A stretch of 47,777 nucleotides of DNA from Balneolales bacterium (GCA_007120385.1 SKNT01000149.1:1-47777), one strand, 5' to 3'; numbered from the stretch's first letter, positions 8,676-16,550 are shown. The notes: a model not told the origin generated them from the letters alone. Numbers and translations are program-made.

Positions 8676-9029
8676 ATGCCACGATCGACCAATAATGTGG
8701 CTTCCCGTCGCCGTCGCAAAAGGGTCCTTGACCAAGCGAAAGGTTACTGGGGTGCAAGAAGCAAGGTCTACTCTGTCGCTAAAAACGCAGTAGAAAAAGC
8801 CCTTCAGTACCAGTACCGCGACAGGAGAGTCCGCAAAAGAGAATTCAGAAAACTCTGGATCGCACGTATCAACGCTGCTGCCCGTCTCAACGGGACTACC
8901 TACTCAAAGCTCATGGGTGCCATGAACTCCCATGATATGGAGATCAACAGGAAGGTATTGGCAGACCTCGCAGTTCACGATCCACAGGCCTTCACCGCAG
9001 TTGTGGAAGCCGCACAGAAGAAATCCTGA
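8676..9029 (+). CDS. rplT: 50S ribosomal protein L20
   Basis: The 117-residue protein has the L20 landmarks: [64 protein letters not shown] and YSKLMGAM. L20 is an early assembly protein of the large subunit that binds 23S rRNA, and in several bacteria it represses its own operon by binding a leader or intergenic RNA. The gene is the last before a strong intrinsic terminator at 9042, so the infC-rpmI-rplT transcript ends here. Confidence 0.97.
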   Translation: MPRSTNNVASRRRRKRVLDQAKGYWGARSKVYSVAKNAVEKALQYQYRDRRVRKREFRKLWIARINAAARLNGTTYSKLMGAMNSHDMEINRKVLADLAVHDPQAFTAVVEAAQKKS

Positions 9030-9041
9030 TTCCGATTCTGT

Positions 9042-9083
9042 AAAAAAGCCGGCAGTGTCTACCATGATGCTGCCGGTTTTTTT
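9042..9083 (+). terminator. Intrinsic terminator after rplT
   Basis: CCGGCAG (9049-9055) pairs with CTGCCGG (9070-9076) around a 14-base loop and is followed by seven T residues (9077-9083). An A-run at 9042-9047 precedes the stem, so it could also act in the other direction. Confidence 0.85.
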
Positions 9084-9130
9084 ATGTATGGAACCGTTCT
9101 TTCCGTTACATGTTTTGATTTTGCCCTGTC

Positions 9131-10147
9131 ATGCCAGACATTTCCGATATAGAAAAAGTAAAAAACGACATTGCCTCGTATAAACTGGACACACAAGAGG
9201 CCGTCGAGTCCTTTCGCCTTACCTATCTCTCACGCAAAGGGGTCATAACCGAGCTGCTGGCCGGCATCGGCAAGGCAGCGCCTGAAGACCGCGCCCGGCT
9301 GGGAAAGGAGCTGAATGCACTGAAACAGCAGGCAAAATCCCGCTTCGATGATGCCAAAGCCGCACTTGATGCCAGTAAATCGGGAGACGTCACAGCCACT
9401 GATGATCCCACGCTCCCGCCACCTCCGCATCCGACAGGCTCCACCCACCCGCTCTCCCAGACCCTGGAAGAGATAAAAAACATCTTCTACCGGCTGGGCT
9501 TCACCATCGCCGACGGACCGGAACTGGAGGATGATTTCCACAATTTCACAGCACTCAATTTCCCGCCGGAGCACCCCGCCCGGGACATGCAGGACACGTT
9601 TTTCATCCGCAAGGACCAACAGGATCCCGCCCGCGACCTGGTTTTGCGAACGCACACATCCCCTGTGCAGATCCGCCTGATGAAGGAGCAGAAGCCTCCC
9701 GTGCGCGCCATCATGCCCGGCCGTGTCTACCGGAATGAATCCATCACCGCAAAGTCATACTGCCTGTTCCACCAGGTCGAAGGTCTGTATGTGGACAAAA
9801 GCGTCAGTCTGGCCGATCTCAAACACACGCTGATCACCTTTGCAGGACATCTTTTCGGAAAGGATCTGAAATACCGCATCCGGCCTTCCTTCTTCCCCTT
9901 TACCGAACCCAGCCTGGAAATGGATATCTGGTGGGAAACCGGCAACCGTCCCGGTCAGTGGATGGAGATACTGGGTGCGGGCATGGTCCATCCCAACGTA
10001 CTGAAAGCCGTCGATATCGACCCCGAATTATGGACCGGATTCGCTTTCGGAATGGGGGTTGAACGCATCACCATGTCGCGGCACGAAATTGACGATATCC
10101 GCCTGCTTTACGACAACGATCTCCGGTTCCTGAATCAGTTTTCATAA
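9131..10147 (+). CDS. pheS: Phenylalanyl-tRNA synthetase alpha subunit
   Basis: PheS is the catalytic subunit of the heterotetrameric class II enzyme that charges tRNA-Phe. The N-terminal ~90 residues are a coiled-coil tRNA-binding arm (VESFRLTYLSRKGVITELL). The catalytic core follows, with HPLSQTLEEIKNIFYRLGF, the motif 2 region RTHTSPVQIRLMKEQ, GRVYRNESITAKSYCLFHQVEG, FFPFTEPSLEMDIWW and the motif 3 region GFAFGMGVERITMSRHEIDDIR. The length of 338 residues is normal. The gene starts at the ATG at 9131, 48 bases after the L20 terminator. It is followed by pheT after a spacer of 186 bases, longer than usual for this pair. Confidence 0.96.
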   Translation: MPDISDIEKVKNDIASYKLDTQEAVESFRLTYLSRKGVITELLAGIGKAAPEDRARLGKELNALKQQAKSRFDDAKAALDASKSGDVTATDDPTLPPPPHPTGSTHPLSQTLEEIKNIFYRLGFTIADGPELEDDFHNFTALNFPPEHPARDMQDTFFIRKDQQDPARDLVLRTHTSPVQIRLMKEQKPPVRAIMPGRVYRNESITAKSYCLFHQVEGLYVDKSVSLADLKHTLITFAGHLFGKDLKYRIRPSFFPFTEPSLEMDIWWETGNRPGQWMEILGAGMVHPNVLKAVDIDPELWTGFAFGMGVERITMSRHEIDDIRLLYDNDLRFLNQFS

Positions 10148-10235
10148 CAGCCATTATTTCTCTAACCAAGTGCGCCAAGCCGGCTGAGTGCCGCACCGGC
10201 CGGCCACGAGCACAAACCCGTTTTCTCTCTGATGA

Positions 10236-10298
10236 AATGTCCATGACCGGACATATGACAGGACACACAGTCGCATGATTATAATTGTCATGGACATT
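10236..10298 (+). promoter_or_regulatory. Competing inverted repeats in the pheS-pheT spacer
   Basis: AATGTCCATGAC (10236-10247) is exactly complementary to GTCATGGACATT (10287-10298). The left arm also forms a local 6-bp hairpin, ATGTCC (10237-10242) with GGACAT (10249-10254). The right arm can instead pair locally, CATGA (10274-10278) with TCATG (10288-10292). The long pairing and the two local hairpins exclude each other. A TATAAT box at 10280-10285 lies between the arms with ATGACA 19 bases before it, so a DNA operator over a pheT promoter is an alternative. Confidence 0.5.
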
Positions 10299-10333
10299 CT
10301 ATGTGACCTTATGAATCCAAAGTTTTTAAACAC

Positions 10334-12784
10334 ATGAAAGTTTCCTACAACTGGTTATCCCGTTACCTGTCAGGAGTTCCTTCGCCGCAGGATGCGGCCG
10401 ACAAACTCACCCTCACCGGCCTGGAAGTTGAGGATATCGAGCTGACCGGAGCACAATTTGACGGAATCGTAGTTGGTGAAGTTCTGGACGTCCAGCCGCA
10501 TCCCGATGCCGACCGGCTGGTGGTGTGCCGGGTGGATATCGGCGAAGGCGAGCCCTCCCAGATCGTCTGCGGAGCGCCCAATGTGGCAGCCGGACAAATG
10601 GTGCCGGTGGCTACGGTTGGTTCCACACTGCCCAAACCGCTGCCTGACGGATCACCTTTCAAGATCAGGAAAGCAAAAATACGCGGTCAGAAATCTGCCG
10701 GGATGATCTGCGCCGAAGATGAACTGGGCCTGAGTGACGACCACAGCGGCATCATGGTCCTCGATGGACAACTTGTGCCGGGAACGCCGTTCGGGGATGT
10801 GGCCGGATCGGCAAGAGATTCCGTCTTTGAAATCGGGCTGACCCCCAACCGTCCCGATGCCACCTGCCATCTCGGCGTGGCACGCGACCTGGCCGCCGTG
10901 ACGGGCGCCGCATTGAAAAAACCGTTGGACAATCTTCCCGAAATAACCGGCCGGCTTGGCGAGGAGACGATCAGGATCACCGACACGGACAAATGCCACC
11001 GTTATGTGGGCATTGTCATACGCGGAGTGACCATTGGCGAATCCCCCAAATGGCTCAAACAGCTGCTCACGGCCATCGGACTCCGTCCCGTGAACAATGT
11101 GGTCGATATCACCAACTTCGTACTGCAGGAACTCGGGCAGCCTCTGCACGCTTTTGACCTTGAGAAACTGGCCGGTGGCAGAATTGACGTGCGTTCCTTC
11201 CCCGAAGAAACGAAATTCACCACACTGGATGACACCGAACGCGTGGTTCCGGCCGGCTCGCTGTTCATCTGTGACGGGGAGAAACCGGTCGCCCTGGCGG
11301 GCATCATGGGCGGGGTCAACTCGGAAATTACCGGGGAGACGACCGACCTGCTGATCGAATCGGCATGGTTTGAACCGGTCGGCATCCGCAAGACCTCCCG
11401 CACGCTGGGGCTTCAGACCGATTCCTCCTACCGGTTCGAGCGCGGTGTGGACCCTTCCATCACCGGAGCCGCCGCGCTCCGCTGTGCGGAGCTGATCCTT
11501 GAACTTGCCGGAGGAGCCATCGAGGGAATTTCTGATGTGCATCCGGTCAAAACACCGCCATTGCCGGTTTTGCTTCGGTACGAACGCCTCTGCGCCGTAC
11601 TCGGGACGAAAATAGATGCGGACGCTGTCACGGGCATCCTTAACCGGCTCGAAATTGAAACCGAGGCGGAATCGGCCGAACCGCTTGTGTGGAGATGCAC
11701 TGTCCCGACATTCCGCCCGGATGTGACCACTGAGATCGACCTGATCGAAGAAGTGGCCCGAATCCATGACTACAACAACATTCCCGATCCTGACCGGATC
11801 AGCATTGCCAATCCCGAACCGGTACCCTTCAGCGAGCAGTTCCGCGAAAAGGCAAGGCAGGCGGCCGTGAGTGCCGGGATGAAGGAGATCTACACCAACA
11901 GCCTGCTGCCGGAACGGTTCCTGGATGCGCTCGGCGGAGCGTCGGTGGTAGTACCCACCCTCAACCCCATCACCAGGGACCAGGCGTTGCTGCGCACCCA
12001 GCTCCTCTACGGCTTTCTGCGTTCCTCGGCTTACAATTTCAATCGCGGAGCGGCCGGTGTCCGCTTTTTCGAGATCGGCAACATCTTTCGAAGGGACATA
12101 GAAGGGGGAACCTGGATAAAAGGCATCCACGAGGCCACGCACCTGCACATCGGTATTGCCGGCAAGACCCACACCGACCACTGGAAAGTACCTGCCAGGG
12201 ACTGCGACCTGTTTGACCTGAAGGCGGCAGTGGAATCCATACTTACCCGCCTGGGCATTCTGAACCAGACCCGATGGAAGCTTTCCGGACGCCAGCTCAC
12301 ACTGGTGACCAACGGCATCGGCGCCAACCGGGGAAACAGCGGAGAAGGCGAACATGTGATCGGCACCCTCTTTGAAGTTGACGAAACATGGAAAACCCAT
12401 ACCGAAGTCGAGACAGCCGCCTTTTCGGCCGAACTGGATATCGGACTGCTGGAGCAAATCGCCCGCCGTGCCGCCGGAAAGGTGTATCGCCCGGTTTCCC
12501 GCTTCCCCTCCTTTGAATTTGATCTGGCACTTGTAGTTGACAAACAGGTCGCCGCCGGAGACCTGATGGCAGGAATGCTGAAAACAGCAGGATCCCAGCT
12601 GGTGAATGTCGAAGTTTTTGATGTTTTTGAAGGCGGGACTCTCGAAAAAAATCAAAAAAGCATTGCATTTCGTCTAACGTTTCAGGATAATGCCAAGACA
12701 TTGACCATTAAGGATGTGGAACCTGTTGTTCAGAAAGTTTTGAAGCAGCTCGCTGCCGGGTATTCGGCAGAGTTGCGCTCGTGA
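10334..12784 (+). CDS. pheT: Phenylalanyl-tRNA synthetase beta subunit
   Basis: PheT carries tRNA recognition and the editing site that removes mischarged tyrosine. From N to C it shows the B1 start (MKVSYNWLSRYL), an OB-fold tRNA-binding domain of about residues 40-150 (VVGEVLDVQPHPDADRLVVC, KIRGQKSAGMICAEDELGL), the B3/B4 editing domain (GVTIGESPKWLKQLL, FTTLDDTERVVPAG, GIMGGVNSEI), the B5 domain, the catalytic-like fold (DLIEEVARIHDYNNIP, LRTQLLYGFLRS), and the C-terminal ferredoxin-fold anticodon-binding domain (RFPSFEFDLALVVDKQVAAGDL to FQDNAKTLTIKDVEPV). The 816 residues match the long bacterial form. The leader holds competing inverted repeats that may control it separately from pheS. 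Confidence 0.96.
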   Translation: MKVSYNWLSRYLSGVPSPQDAADKLTLTGLEVEDIELTGAQFDGIVVGEVLDVQPHPDADRLVVCRVDIGEGEPSQIVCGAPNVAAGQMVPVATVGSTLPKPLPDGSPFKIRKAKIRGQKSAGMICAEDELGLSDDHSGIMVLDGQLVPGTPFGDVAGSARDSVFEIGLTPNRPDATCHLGVARDLAAVTGAALKKPLDNLPEITGRLGEETIRITDTDKCHRYVGIVIRGVTIGESPKWLKQLLTAIGLRPVNNVVDITNFVLQELGQPLHAFDLEKLAGGRIDVRSFPEETKFTTLDDTERVVPAGSLFICDGEKPVALAGIMGGVNSEITGETTDLLIESAWFEPVGIRKTSRTLGLQTDSSYRFERGVDPSITGAAALRCAELILELAGGAIEGISDVHPVKTPPLPVLLRYERLCAVLGTKIDADAVTGILNRLEIETEAESAEPLVWRCTVPTFRPDVTTEIDLIEEVARIHDYNNIPDPDRISIANPEPVPFSEQFREKARQAAVSAGMKEIYTNSLLPERFLDALGGASVVVPTLNPITRDQALLRTQLLYGFLRSSAYNFNRGAAGVRFFEIGNIFRRDIEGGTWIKGIHEATHLHIGIAGKTHTDHWKVPARDCDLFDLKAAVESILTRLGILNQTRWKLSGRQLTLVTNGIGANRGNSGEGEHVIGTLFEVDETWKTHTEVETAAFSAELDIGLLEQIARRAAGKVYRPVSRFPSFEFDLALVVDKQVAAGDLMAGMLKTAGSQLVNVEVFDVFEGGTLEKNQKSIAFRLTFQDNAKTLTIKDVEPVVQKVLKQLAAGYSAELRS

Positions 12785-12853
12785 CAACAGGGCTGCCACA
12801 CGCAGTTTCAACAGCATTGTATCGGCAGCAGTTTTGACAATGCCGGCAGTATG

Positions 12854-12868
12854 TTTGCAGTCTGCAAA
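12854..12868. promoter_or_regulatory. 15-bp dyad TTTGCAG-T-CTGCAAA before the coiled-coil/zapA genes
   Basis: Seven-base arms are mirrored around a single central T, too tight for an RNA hairpin, so a dimeric DNA-binding protein site is the natural reading. It lies 30 bases before the inferred start of the coiled-coil gene. No regulator gene is seen nearby. Confidence 0.35.
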
Positions 12869-12898
12869 TTGTCTCTTACTCTAAACGGAGCATTAACA

Positions 12899-13297
12899 GT
12901 GACATATCATGACCAGCCATACTATAAGGAGTTTCGCGACCTGCTGACCAGGATCCAGTCGGGTGTCAACGACCTGAAAGAAGATAATCAACGTTTGAAA
13001 GAGGAAAACCAGGCGTTCAGCAATCAGCTCAAGGAAGTGCGCGGACAGCTGGCCGAAGCACGAAGGGAGGTGGACCGGCTTAACAGGGAACATGCAGGAA
13101 AAAAAGACGGACCGCATGCACATGACGGCGTTCCCCGCACACCGGACACTGAGGAAACCGGGGGACCGTCCCGAACGCTTTTTGACACACTTGACGAAAA
13201 CGAAAAGAGAATTTTACGTCAGCAGATCATCGACCTGATCGCACGCATTGACAGACACCTGGACCAGTCCGGACCCTCTGTGTCATCAGGTCCGTAA
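12899..13297 (+). CDS. Small coiled-coil protein upstream of zapA (ZapB-like candidate)
   Basis: The protein has no family I can name with certainty. After TYHDQPYYKEFRDLLTRIQ it has a heptad-rich coiled coil, about residues 15-65, with many Lys, Glu, Leu and Arg (LKEDNQRLKEENQAF, LAEARREVDRLNRE). A polar linker and a helical C-terminal segment (ENEKRILRQQIIDLIARIDRHL) follow. GTG at 12899, preceded by a GGAG about 10 bases upstream, is the preferred start and gives 132 residues; an ATG at 12851 would add 16 residues that overlap a palindromic site. Its place directly before zapA suggests a partner in FtsZ-ring assembly, as ZapB is in Gammaproteobacteria. That is inference from context, since coiled coils are not specific. 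Confidence 0.6.
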   Translation: MTYHDQPYYKEFRDLLTRIQSGVNDLKEDNQRLKEENQAFSNQLKEVRGQLAEARREVDRLNREHAGKKDGPHAHDGVPRTPDTEETGGPSRTLFDTLDENEKRILRQQIIDLIARIDRHLDQSGPSVSSGP

Positions 13298-13428
13298 CCC
13301 TTTGATTAAAGAGCTGTCGACCCCGGGTTTTAGAAAGCACCATCCGGCCGGGATCGGCTATGTACACGGGCCGGACCGACCATCTGAACCAACAGAATAA
13401 CGTTTTCTTCTCTGAATATAACCTGCCG

Positions 13429-13740
13429 ATGAAATCAATCAAGGTAACCATACTGGGCAAGCAGTATCCCCTCAAAATCAATGAGGGAGACGAAGAGCTC
13501 ATGCAGAAGATTGCCGACTACGTTGACCGGCGGTTTCATGACTTCCGCAAGGCGCTGATCAACCAGTCCGAGTCAACCATCATGGTTCTGGCTTGCCTGA
13601 GCATTGCAGAGGAATTGTTTCTGGCCAATGAAGGCGAGCAACCCGGAGGCCCCGTTGACGATACGACCATTTTCAAGGATATCAACGGCTCCCTTCGCAA
13701 GATTTTGGATGAAATTGAACAGGAAAATTCCGATATTTAA
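13429..13740 (+). CDS. zapA: Cell division protein ZapA
   Basis: ZapA crosslinks FtsZ protofilaments and stabilises the division ring. The 103-residue protein shows the N-terminal ZapA fold (KSIKVTILGKQYPLKINEGDEELMQKIADYVDRRFHDF, read in two parts) and a C-terminal helix that dimerises in the family (STIMVLACLSIAEELFLANE). The ATG at 13429 gives the usual length and start (MKSIKVTILG). A small coiled-coil gene precedes it in the same direction, and a structured non-coding stretch lies 30 bases after its stop. zapA is the classical upstream neighbour of the 6S RNA gene in many bacteria, which supports the RNA call below. Confidence 0.92.
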   Translation: MKSIKVTILGKQYPLKINEGDEELMQKIADYVDRRFHDFRKALINQSESTIMVLACLSIAEELFLANEGEQPGGPVDDTTIFKDINGSLRKILDEIEQENSDI

Positions 13741-13770
13741 GTAGCCTGATTAAAAGAACGTTCTCATTAA

Positions 13771-13955
13771 CGCTTTTGAAGCAGGGTTAACATAAACAAG
13801 CACAACACTTAAAAAAAAGGGTGTTCAACTTCGTCCGGCAATGCCAGGCCTCACGTCACTCCGAGTGAATAGTGGAAGGCAGACCCGGTTCGAGTGAGTA
13901 CCCGCACTGTCATTGACGGTAGCTTGTCTTGTGCCTGCTTCATCAGCGTTTTTTT
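13771..13955 (+). ncRNA. ssrS: Candidate 6S RNA downstream of zapA
   Basis: No open frame explains this stretch. Its two ends pair: CGCT (13771-13774) with AGCG (13945-13948), and GAAGCAGG (13778-13785) with CCTGCTTC (13934-13941), followed by seven T residues (13949-13955). Further nested helices follow: ACAAG (13796-13800) with CTTGT (13928-13932), ACAA (13802-13805) with TTGT (13924-13927), CGT (13832-13834) with ACG (13916-13918), CAATG (13839-13843) with CATTG (13911-13915), and CAG (13845-13847) with CTG (13907-13909). This makes a rod of about 185 nt, interrupted by bulges and a large asymmetric bubble (13806-13831 against 13919-13923). Length, shape and position behind zapA all match 6S RNA, which traps sigma70-type RNA polymerase by mimicking an open promoter. 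A family-model search was not possible here. Confidence 0.55.
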
Positions 13956-13992
13956 ATTCCATCAAAAGCAACAGGTTGCTCCATCTGCTTCT

Positions 13993-14808
13993 ATGTCTAA
14001 ACCACTTAAGGTTCTGTTCATCGGCGACATCGTCGGATCACCGGGACTCTCCCTGCTGGAAACCCTCCTCCCCTCCCTGATCAGCAAATACGAAGCGGAT
14101 TTTGTCATTGCCAATGCAGAGAACTCCCATGAGGGCATGGGCATCAACGAGGAGATTATCCGTTCGCTTTACGCCATGGGCATCCATGTGATAACCGGCG
14201 GAAACCACAGCTTTGCCAAGTGGAAAATCTATCCCTACATGAAAACCGATCCGCGGTTGCTGCGTCCAATGAACTATCCGAAAGGCGCACATGGATTCGG
14301 TTTCGGTGTATACGAGATTCCCGGAACATCCTTCAAGATTGGCGTGGTGAACCTGCAGGGGCGCACCTACATGCAGCCGATCGACGACCCGTTCCGCGCC
14401 GGAGAATGGGTAATTGAAAAGATCAGGGAAGAAACTCCGGTTATCTTCGTTGATTTCCACGCCGAAGCTACGGCGGAAAAAATGGCTTTCGCCTGGCACG
14501 TGGACGGCAAAGTATCCGTTATAGCCGGTACGCATACGCACATCCCCACCGCCGATGCCCGCCTGCTGCCCAAAGGCACGGGGTACATCACGGATGTGGG
14601 AATGACCGGACCGTACCACTCGGTGATCGGGATGGACAAGGAAACAGCCATCAAACGCTTCCTGCTCCAGACTCCGCACAAATACAAAATGGCCAACGGG
14701 GATAATCGTATATGCGGCCTGTTCAGCAAAATCGATCCTGCAACAGGCAAATGTCTGCATATTGCCCCCGTCACCTTCCCAGCATTTGAAACAGGGTCAG
14801 AATCGTGA
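13993..14808 (+). CDS. ymdB: YmdB family metallophosphoesterase (TIGR00282)
   Basis: Members of this family are di-metal phosphodiesterases; Bacillus YmdB hydrolyses 2',3'-cyclic nucleotides and affects RNA turnover and biofilm choice. The 271-residue protein shows the family signature: LKVLFIGDIVGSPG (metal Asp12), ANAENSHEGMGI, ITGGNHSFAKW, VDFHAEATAEKMAFAWH, AGTHTHIPTADAR and TDVGMTGPYHSVIGM, which together give the metal and catalytic residues. The ATG at 13993 is chosen because an upstream GTG frame runs into the structured RNA region. The stop overlaps the next start (GTGA), so it is translationally coupled to the ABC ATPase gene. Confidence 0.92.
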   Translation: MSKPLKVLFIGDIVGSPGLSLLETLLPSLISKYEADFVIANAENSHEGMGINEEIIRSLYAMGIHVITGGNHSFAKWKIYPYMKTDPRLLRPMNYPKGAHGFGFGVYEIPGTSFKIGVVNLQGRTYMQPIDDPFRAGEWVIEKIREETPVIFVDFHAEATAEKMAFAWHVDGKVSVIAGTHTHIPTADARLLPKGTGYITDVGMTGPYHSVIGMDKETAIKRFLLQTPHKYKMANGDNRICGLFSKIDPATGKCLHIAPVTFPAFETGSES

Positions 14809-15506
14809 ATACCGGAATACCTCTTTTAACCGCCGAAAACATCCACAAAAGCTACACCGGAAAGGCCGAGCCCGTACATGTGCTCAAGGGAGTAGACATT
14901 ACGGTCTACCGGCATGACCTCGCTGCCATTGTCGGGGCAAGCGGGTCGGGTAAAAGTACGCTCCTTCATATTCTCGGGGGGCTCGACCGTCCTGACAAGG
15001 GGACCATCCGATTCCGGAATACCGACCTTTCCAGGATGGATGACGAAGCACTTGCCGGATTCCGCAACCGGAATATCGGTTTCATATTTCAGTTTCACCA
15101 CCTGCTCCCCGAGTTCACCGCACTGGAAAATGTATTCATGCCGGGTCTCATTGCCGGAAAAACCATGCCAGAGATCCGGCAGCGGGCCGAGCACCTGCTG
15201 GAACAGACCGGACTGAAACACCGCATGGACCATCGCCCCTCGGAACTGTCCGGCGGCGAGCAGCAGCGTGTTGCCGTGGCCCGGGCCCTGATGAACGAAC
15301 CCGAGATCATCATGGCCGACGAACCCACCGGCAACCTGGACGAAACCAATACAGACAAGCTGCTTTCGCTGCTGTTGGACATCCGGGAAAAGGAACAAAC
15401 GGCCATCGTCCTGATCACACACGACTCCCGGATTGCGGAGATCGCTCCAACCGTGCATCAACTTCATCACGGACAGCTTGAGCGACCTGCAGAGGCCAAC
15501 TCCTGA
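14805..15506 (+). CDS. lolD: ABC transporter ATPase, LolD/MacB type
   Basis: This is an ATPase of the LolD/MacB/FtsE group, whose members power lipoprotein release from the inner membrane or mechanotransmission. It carries Walker A GASGSGKST (residues 44-52), the Q-loop region IFQFHHLLPEFTALENV, the signature LSGGEQQRVAVARAL, Walker B IIMADEPTGNLD and the switch histidine in LITHD. The phrase LLPEFTALENVFMP is typical of LolD. The 233 residues match the family. It starts with GTG at 14805 and overlaps the ymdB stop by four bases. No LolC/LolE membrane subunit lies beside it, so the permease must be elsewhere and the exact substrate assignment is an inference. Confidence 0.85.
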   Translation: MNTGIPLLTAENIHKSYTGKAEPVHVLKGVDITVYRHDLAAIVGASGSGKSTLLHILGGLDRPDKGTIRFRNTDLSRMDDEALAGFRNRNIGFIFQFHHLLPEFTALENVFMPGLIAGKTMPEIRQRAEHLLEQTGLKHRMDHRPSELSGGEQQRVAVARALMNEPEIIMADEPTGNLDETNTDKLLSLLLDIREKEQTAIVLITHDSRIAEIAPTVHQLHHGQLERPAEANS

Positions 15507-15584
15507 TTTTGTCCTCAGCCAAAACAGTCATATATTTAGCACACTTTTGACATACACTTATTATCCCAGGTTCAAAACCCAATT

Positions 15585-16277
15585 ATGGCCAAGCGACTCT
15601 CCAAAGAACAACTGGAAACGGATCCTCTCCTAACCAGTTATTATCTGTTTATCAGTTTTCTGAAGCGCAATCAGACCGCAGTCATTGCAGCTTTTGTGGC
15701 CTTCCTCCTCATTGTTGGCGGGGGCATTTTCTACTTCTTCTACTCACAGGCCCAGGAAGCAGAAGCCCAGGAGCTTCTTGTGAACGCAGAACAGTCATTC
15801 CAGCAGGGAGAATTTGAAACAGCTCTCTGGGGGAATGATGAACGGCTTCGCGTGGGCCTCATAGACATCATTAACAGTTACGGCCGTACCAACGCCGGCA
15901 ACATTGCCCGCTACTACGCTGCCGTTGCCGAAACCGAACTCGGCAATTACGATGAAGCGCTCAGGCACATCGAACGGTTTGATCCGCCCCGCGGAATACT
16001 TGGTGTCGGGCCCATATCATTCCACGCCGTTGTGCTTTCCAATCTGGGTGAATACAGCAGAGCCGCCGATGTATTCGTTAAAGCCGCCGAGTGGGATATC
16101 AATGAAGCAACCACCCCGCAAAACCTCTTCAATGCGGCCCAGGCTGCCATGGAAGCTGATGAGATCGCACGCGCGACCCGGCTGGTAAGCCGCATCCTCA
16201 ATGAATATGAGGATTCCCAGGTTGCCGATCAGGCAAGAAGGCTGGAAGGTATGCTCTTCGTACGGCAAACCAGCTGA
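15585..16277 (+). CDS. Single-pass membrane protein with TPR-like repeats (YfgM-like)
   Basis: The protein starts with a short cytoplasmic part (MAKRLSKEQLETDPLLTSYY), then one hydrophobic helix at about residues 30-53 (TAVIAAFVAFLLIVGGGIFYFFY). The rest is a helical domain with tetratricopeptide-like repeats (ARYYAAVAETELGNYDEALRHIERF, FHAVVLSNLGEYSRAADVFVKAAEW, LFNAAQAAMEADEIARATRLVSRIL). This layout resembles YfgM, a SecYEG-associated chaperone-like protein, and similar Bacteroidota TPR proteins. A role in envelope protein handling is inferred from topology only. It is 79 bases after the ABC ATPase gene in the same direction. Confidence 0.75.
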   Translation: MAKRLSKEQLETDPLLTSYYLFISFLKRNQTAVIAAFVAFLLIVGGGIFYFFYSQAQEAEAQELLVNAEQSFQQGEFETALWGNDERLRVGLIDIINSYGRTNAGNIARYYAAVAETELGNYDEALRHIERFDPPRGILGVGPISFHAVVLSNLGEYSRAADVFVKAAEWDINEATTPQNLFNAAQAAMEADEIARATRLVSRILNEYEDSQVADQARRLEGMLFVRQTS

Positions 16278-16473
16278 CCTTCCAGGCAGACTGAATCCGG
16301 TGATCCGGCTCCATCGGTTGCATACCATCCGGCACGGGTACGACAACAACCCTTGCGGCCACAGTCCGAAAATATTTCCTGAATTTCTGCCGCACTGATT
16401 TTTTTGAAAAAAAATGCAACATTCTTGCAACTTGCTCGTACTTGAATTAAGTGCAGTTATCGAAAGGCACTGC
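16278..16473. other. Non-coding spacer with hairpin before a mini-ORF
   Basis: After the TPR protein gene there is a stretch without a recognisable gene. T- and A-runs occur at about 16399-16417. TGCAGT (16452-16457) pairs with ACTGCA (16469-16474), with the Shine-Dalgarno-like AAAGG (16463-16467) in the loop. A promoter may lie around 16423-16450, but no box is convincing. Confidence 0.35.
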
Positions 16474-16506
16474 ATGGACAGGACACAAAACTACATTGAC
16501 CTCTAA
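16474..16506 (+). CDS. Possible 10-codon mini-ORF before a terminator
   Basis: ATG at 16474 opens a ten-codon frame (MDRTQNYIDL) that stops at 16506. AAAGG lies 6 bases upstream, an ideal ribosome binding distance, and a strong terminator hairpin begins 7 bases after the stop. The layout is that of a leader peptide with an attenuator, but the next genes are on the opposite strand, so nothing downstream would be controlled. It may be the end of an unannotated small RNA or a chance frame. Confidence 0.3.
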   Translation: MDRTQNYIDL

Positions 16507-16512
16507 GTTTTC

Positions 16513-16550
16513 AGCCCCGGGCACTGATTCTGCCTGGGGCTTCGTTTTTT
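16513..16550 (+). terminator. Strong intrinsic terminator
   Basis: An 11-bp stem (16513-16523 with 16531-16541, one G-T wobble) with a 7-base loop is followed by TTCGTTTTTT. On the other strand no U-run follows, so it works for the + strand. It ends the transcript from the ymdB group or of a small RNA before it. Confidence 0.9.

Noticed and set aside
10652-12655. 667-codon - strand open frame inside pheT
   Set aside because: It is antisense to a clearly conserved synthetase and shows no domain; treated as a shadow.
13771-13955. tmRNA, SRP RNA or RNase P RNA in the zapA-ymdB gap
   Set aside because: There is no tRNA-like end, tag frame, SRP tetraloop core or RNase P conserved core; only the 6S-like rod fits.
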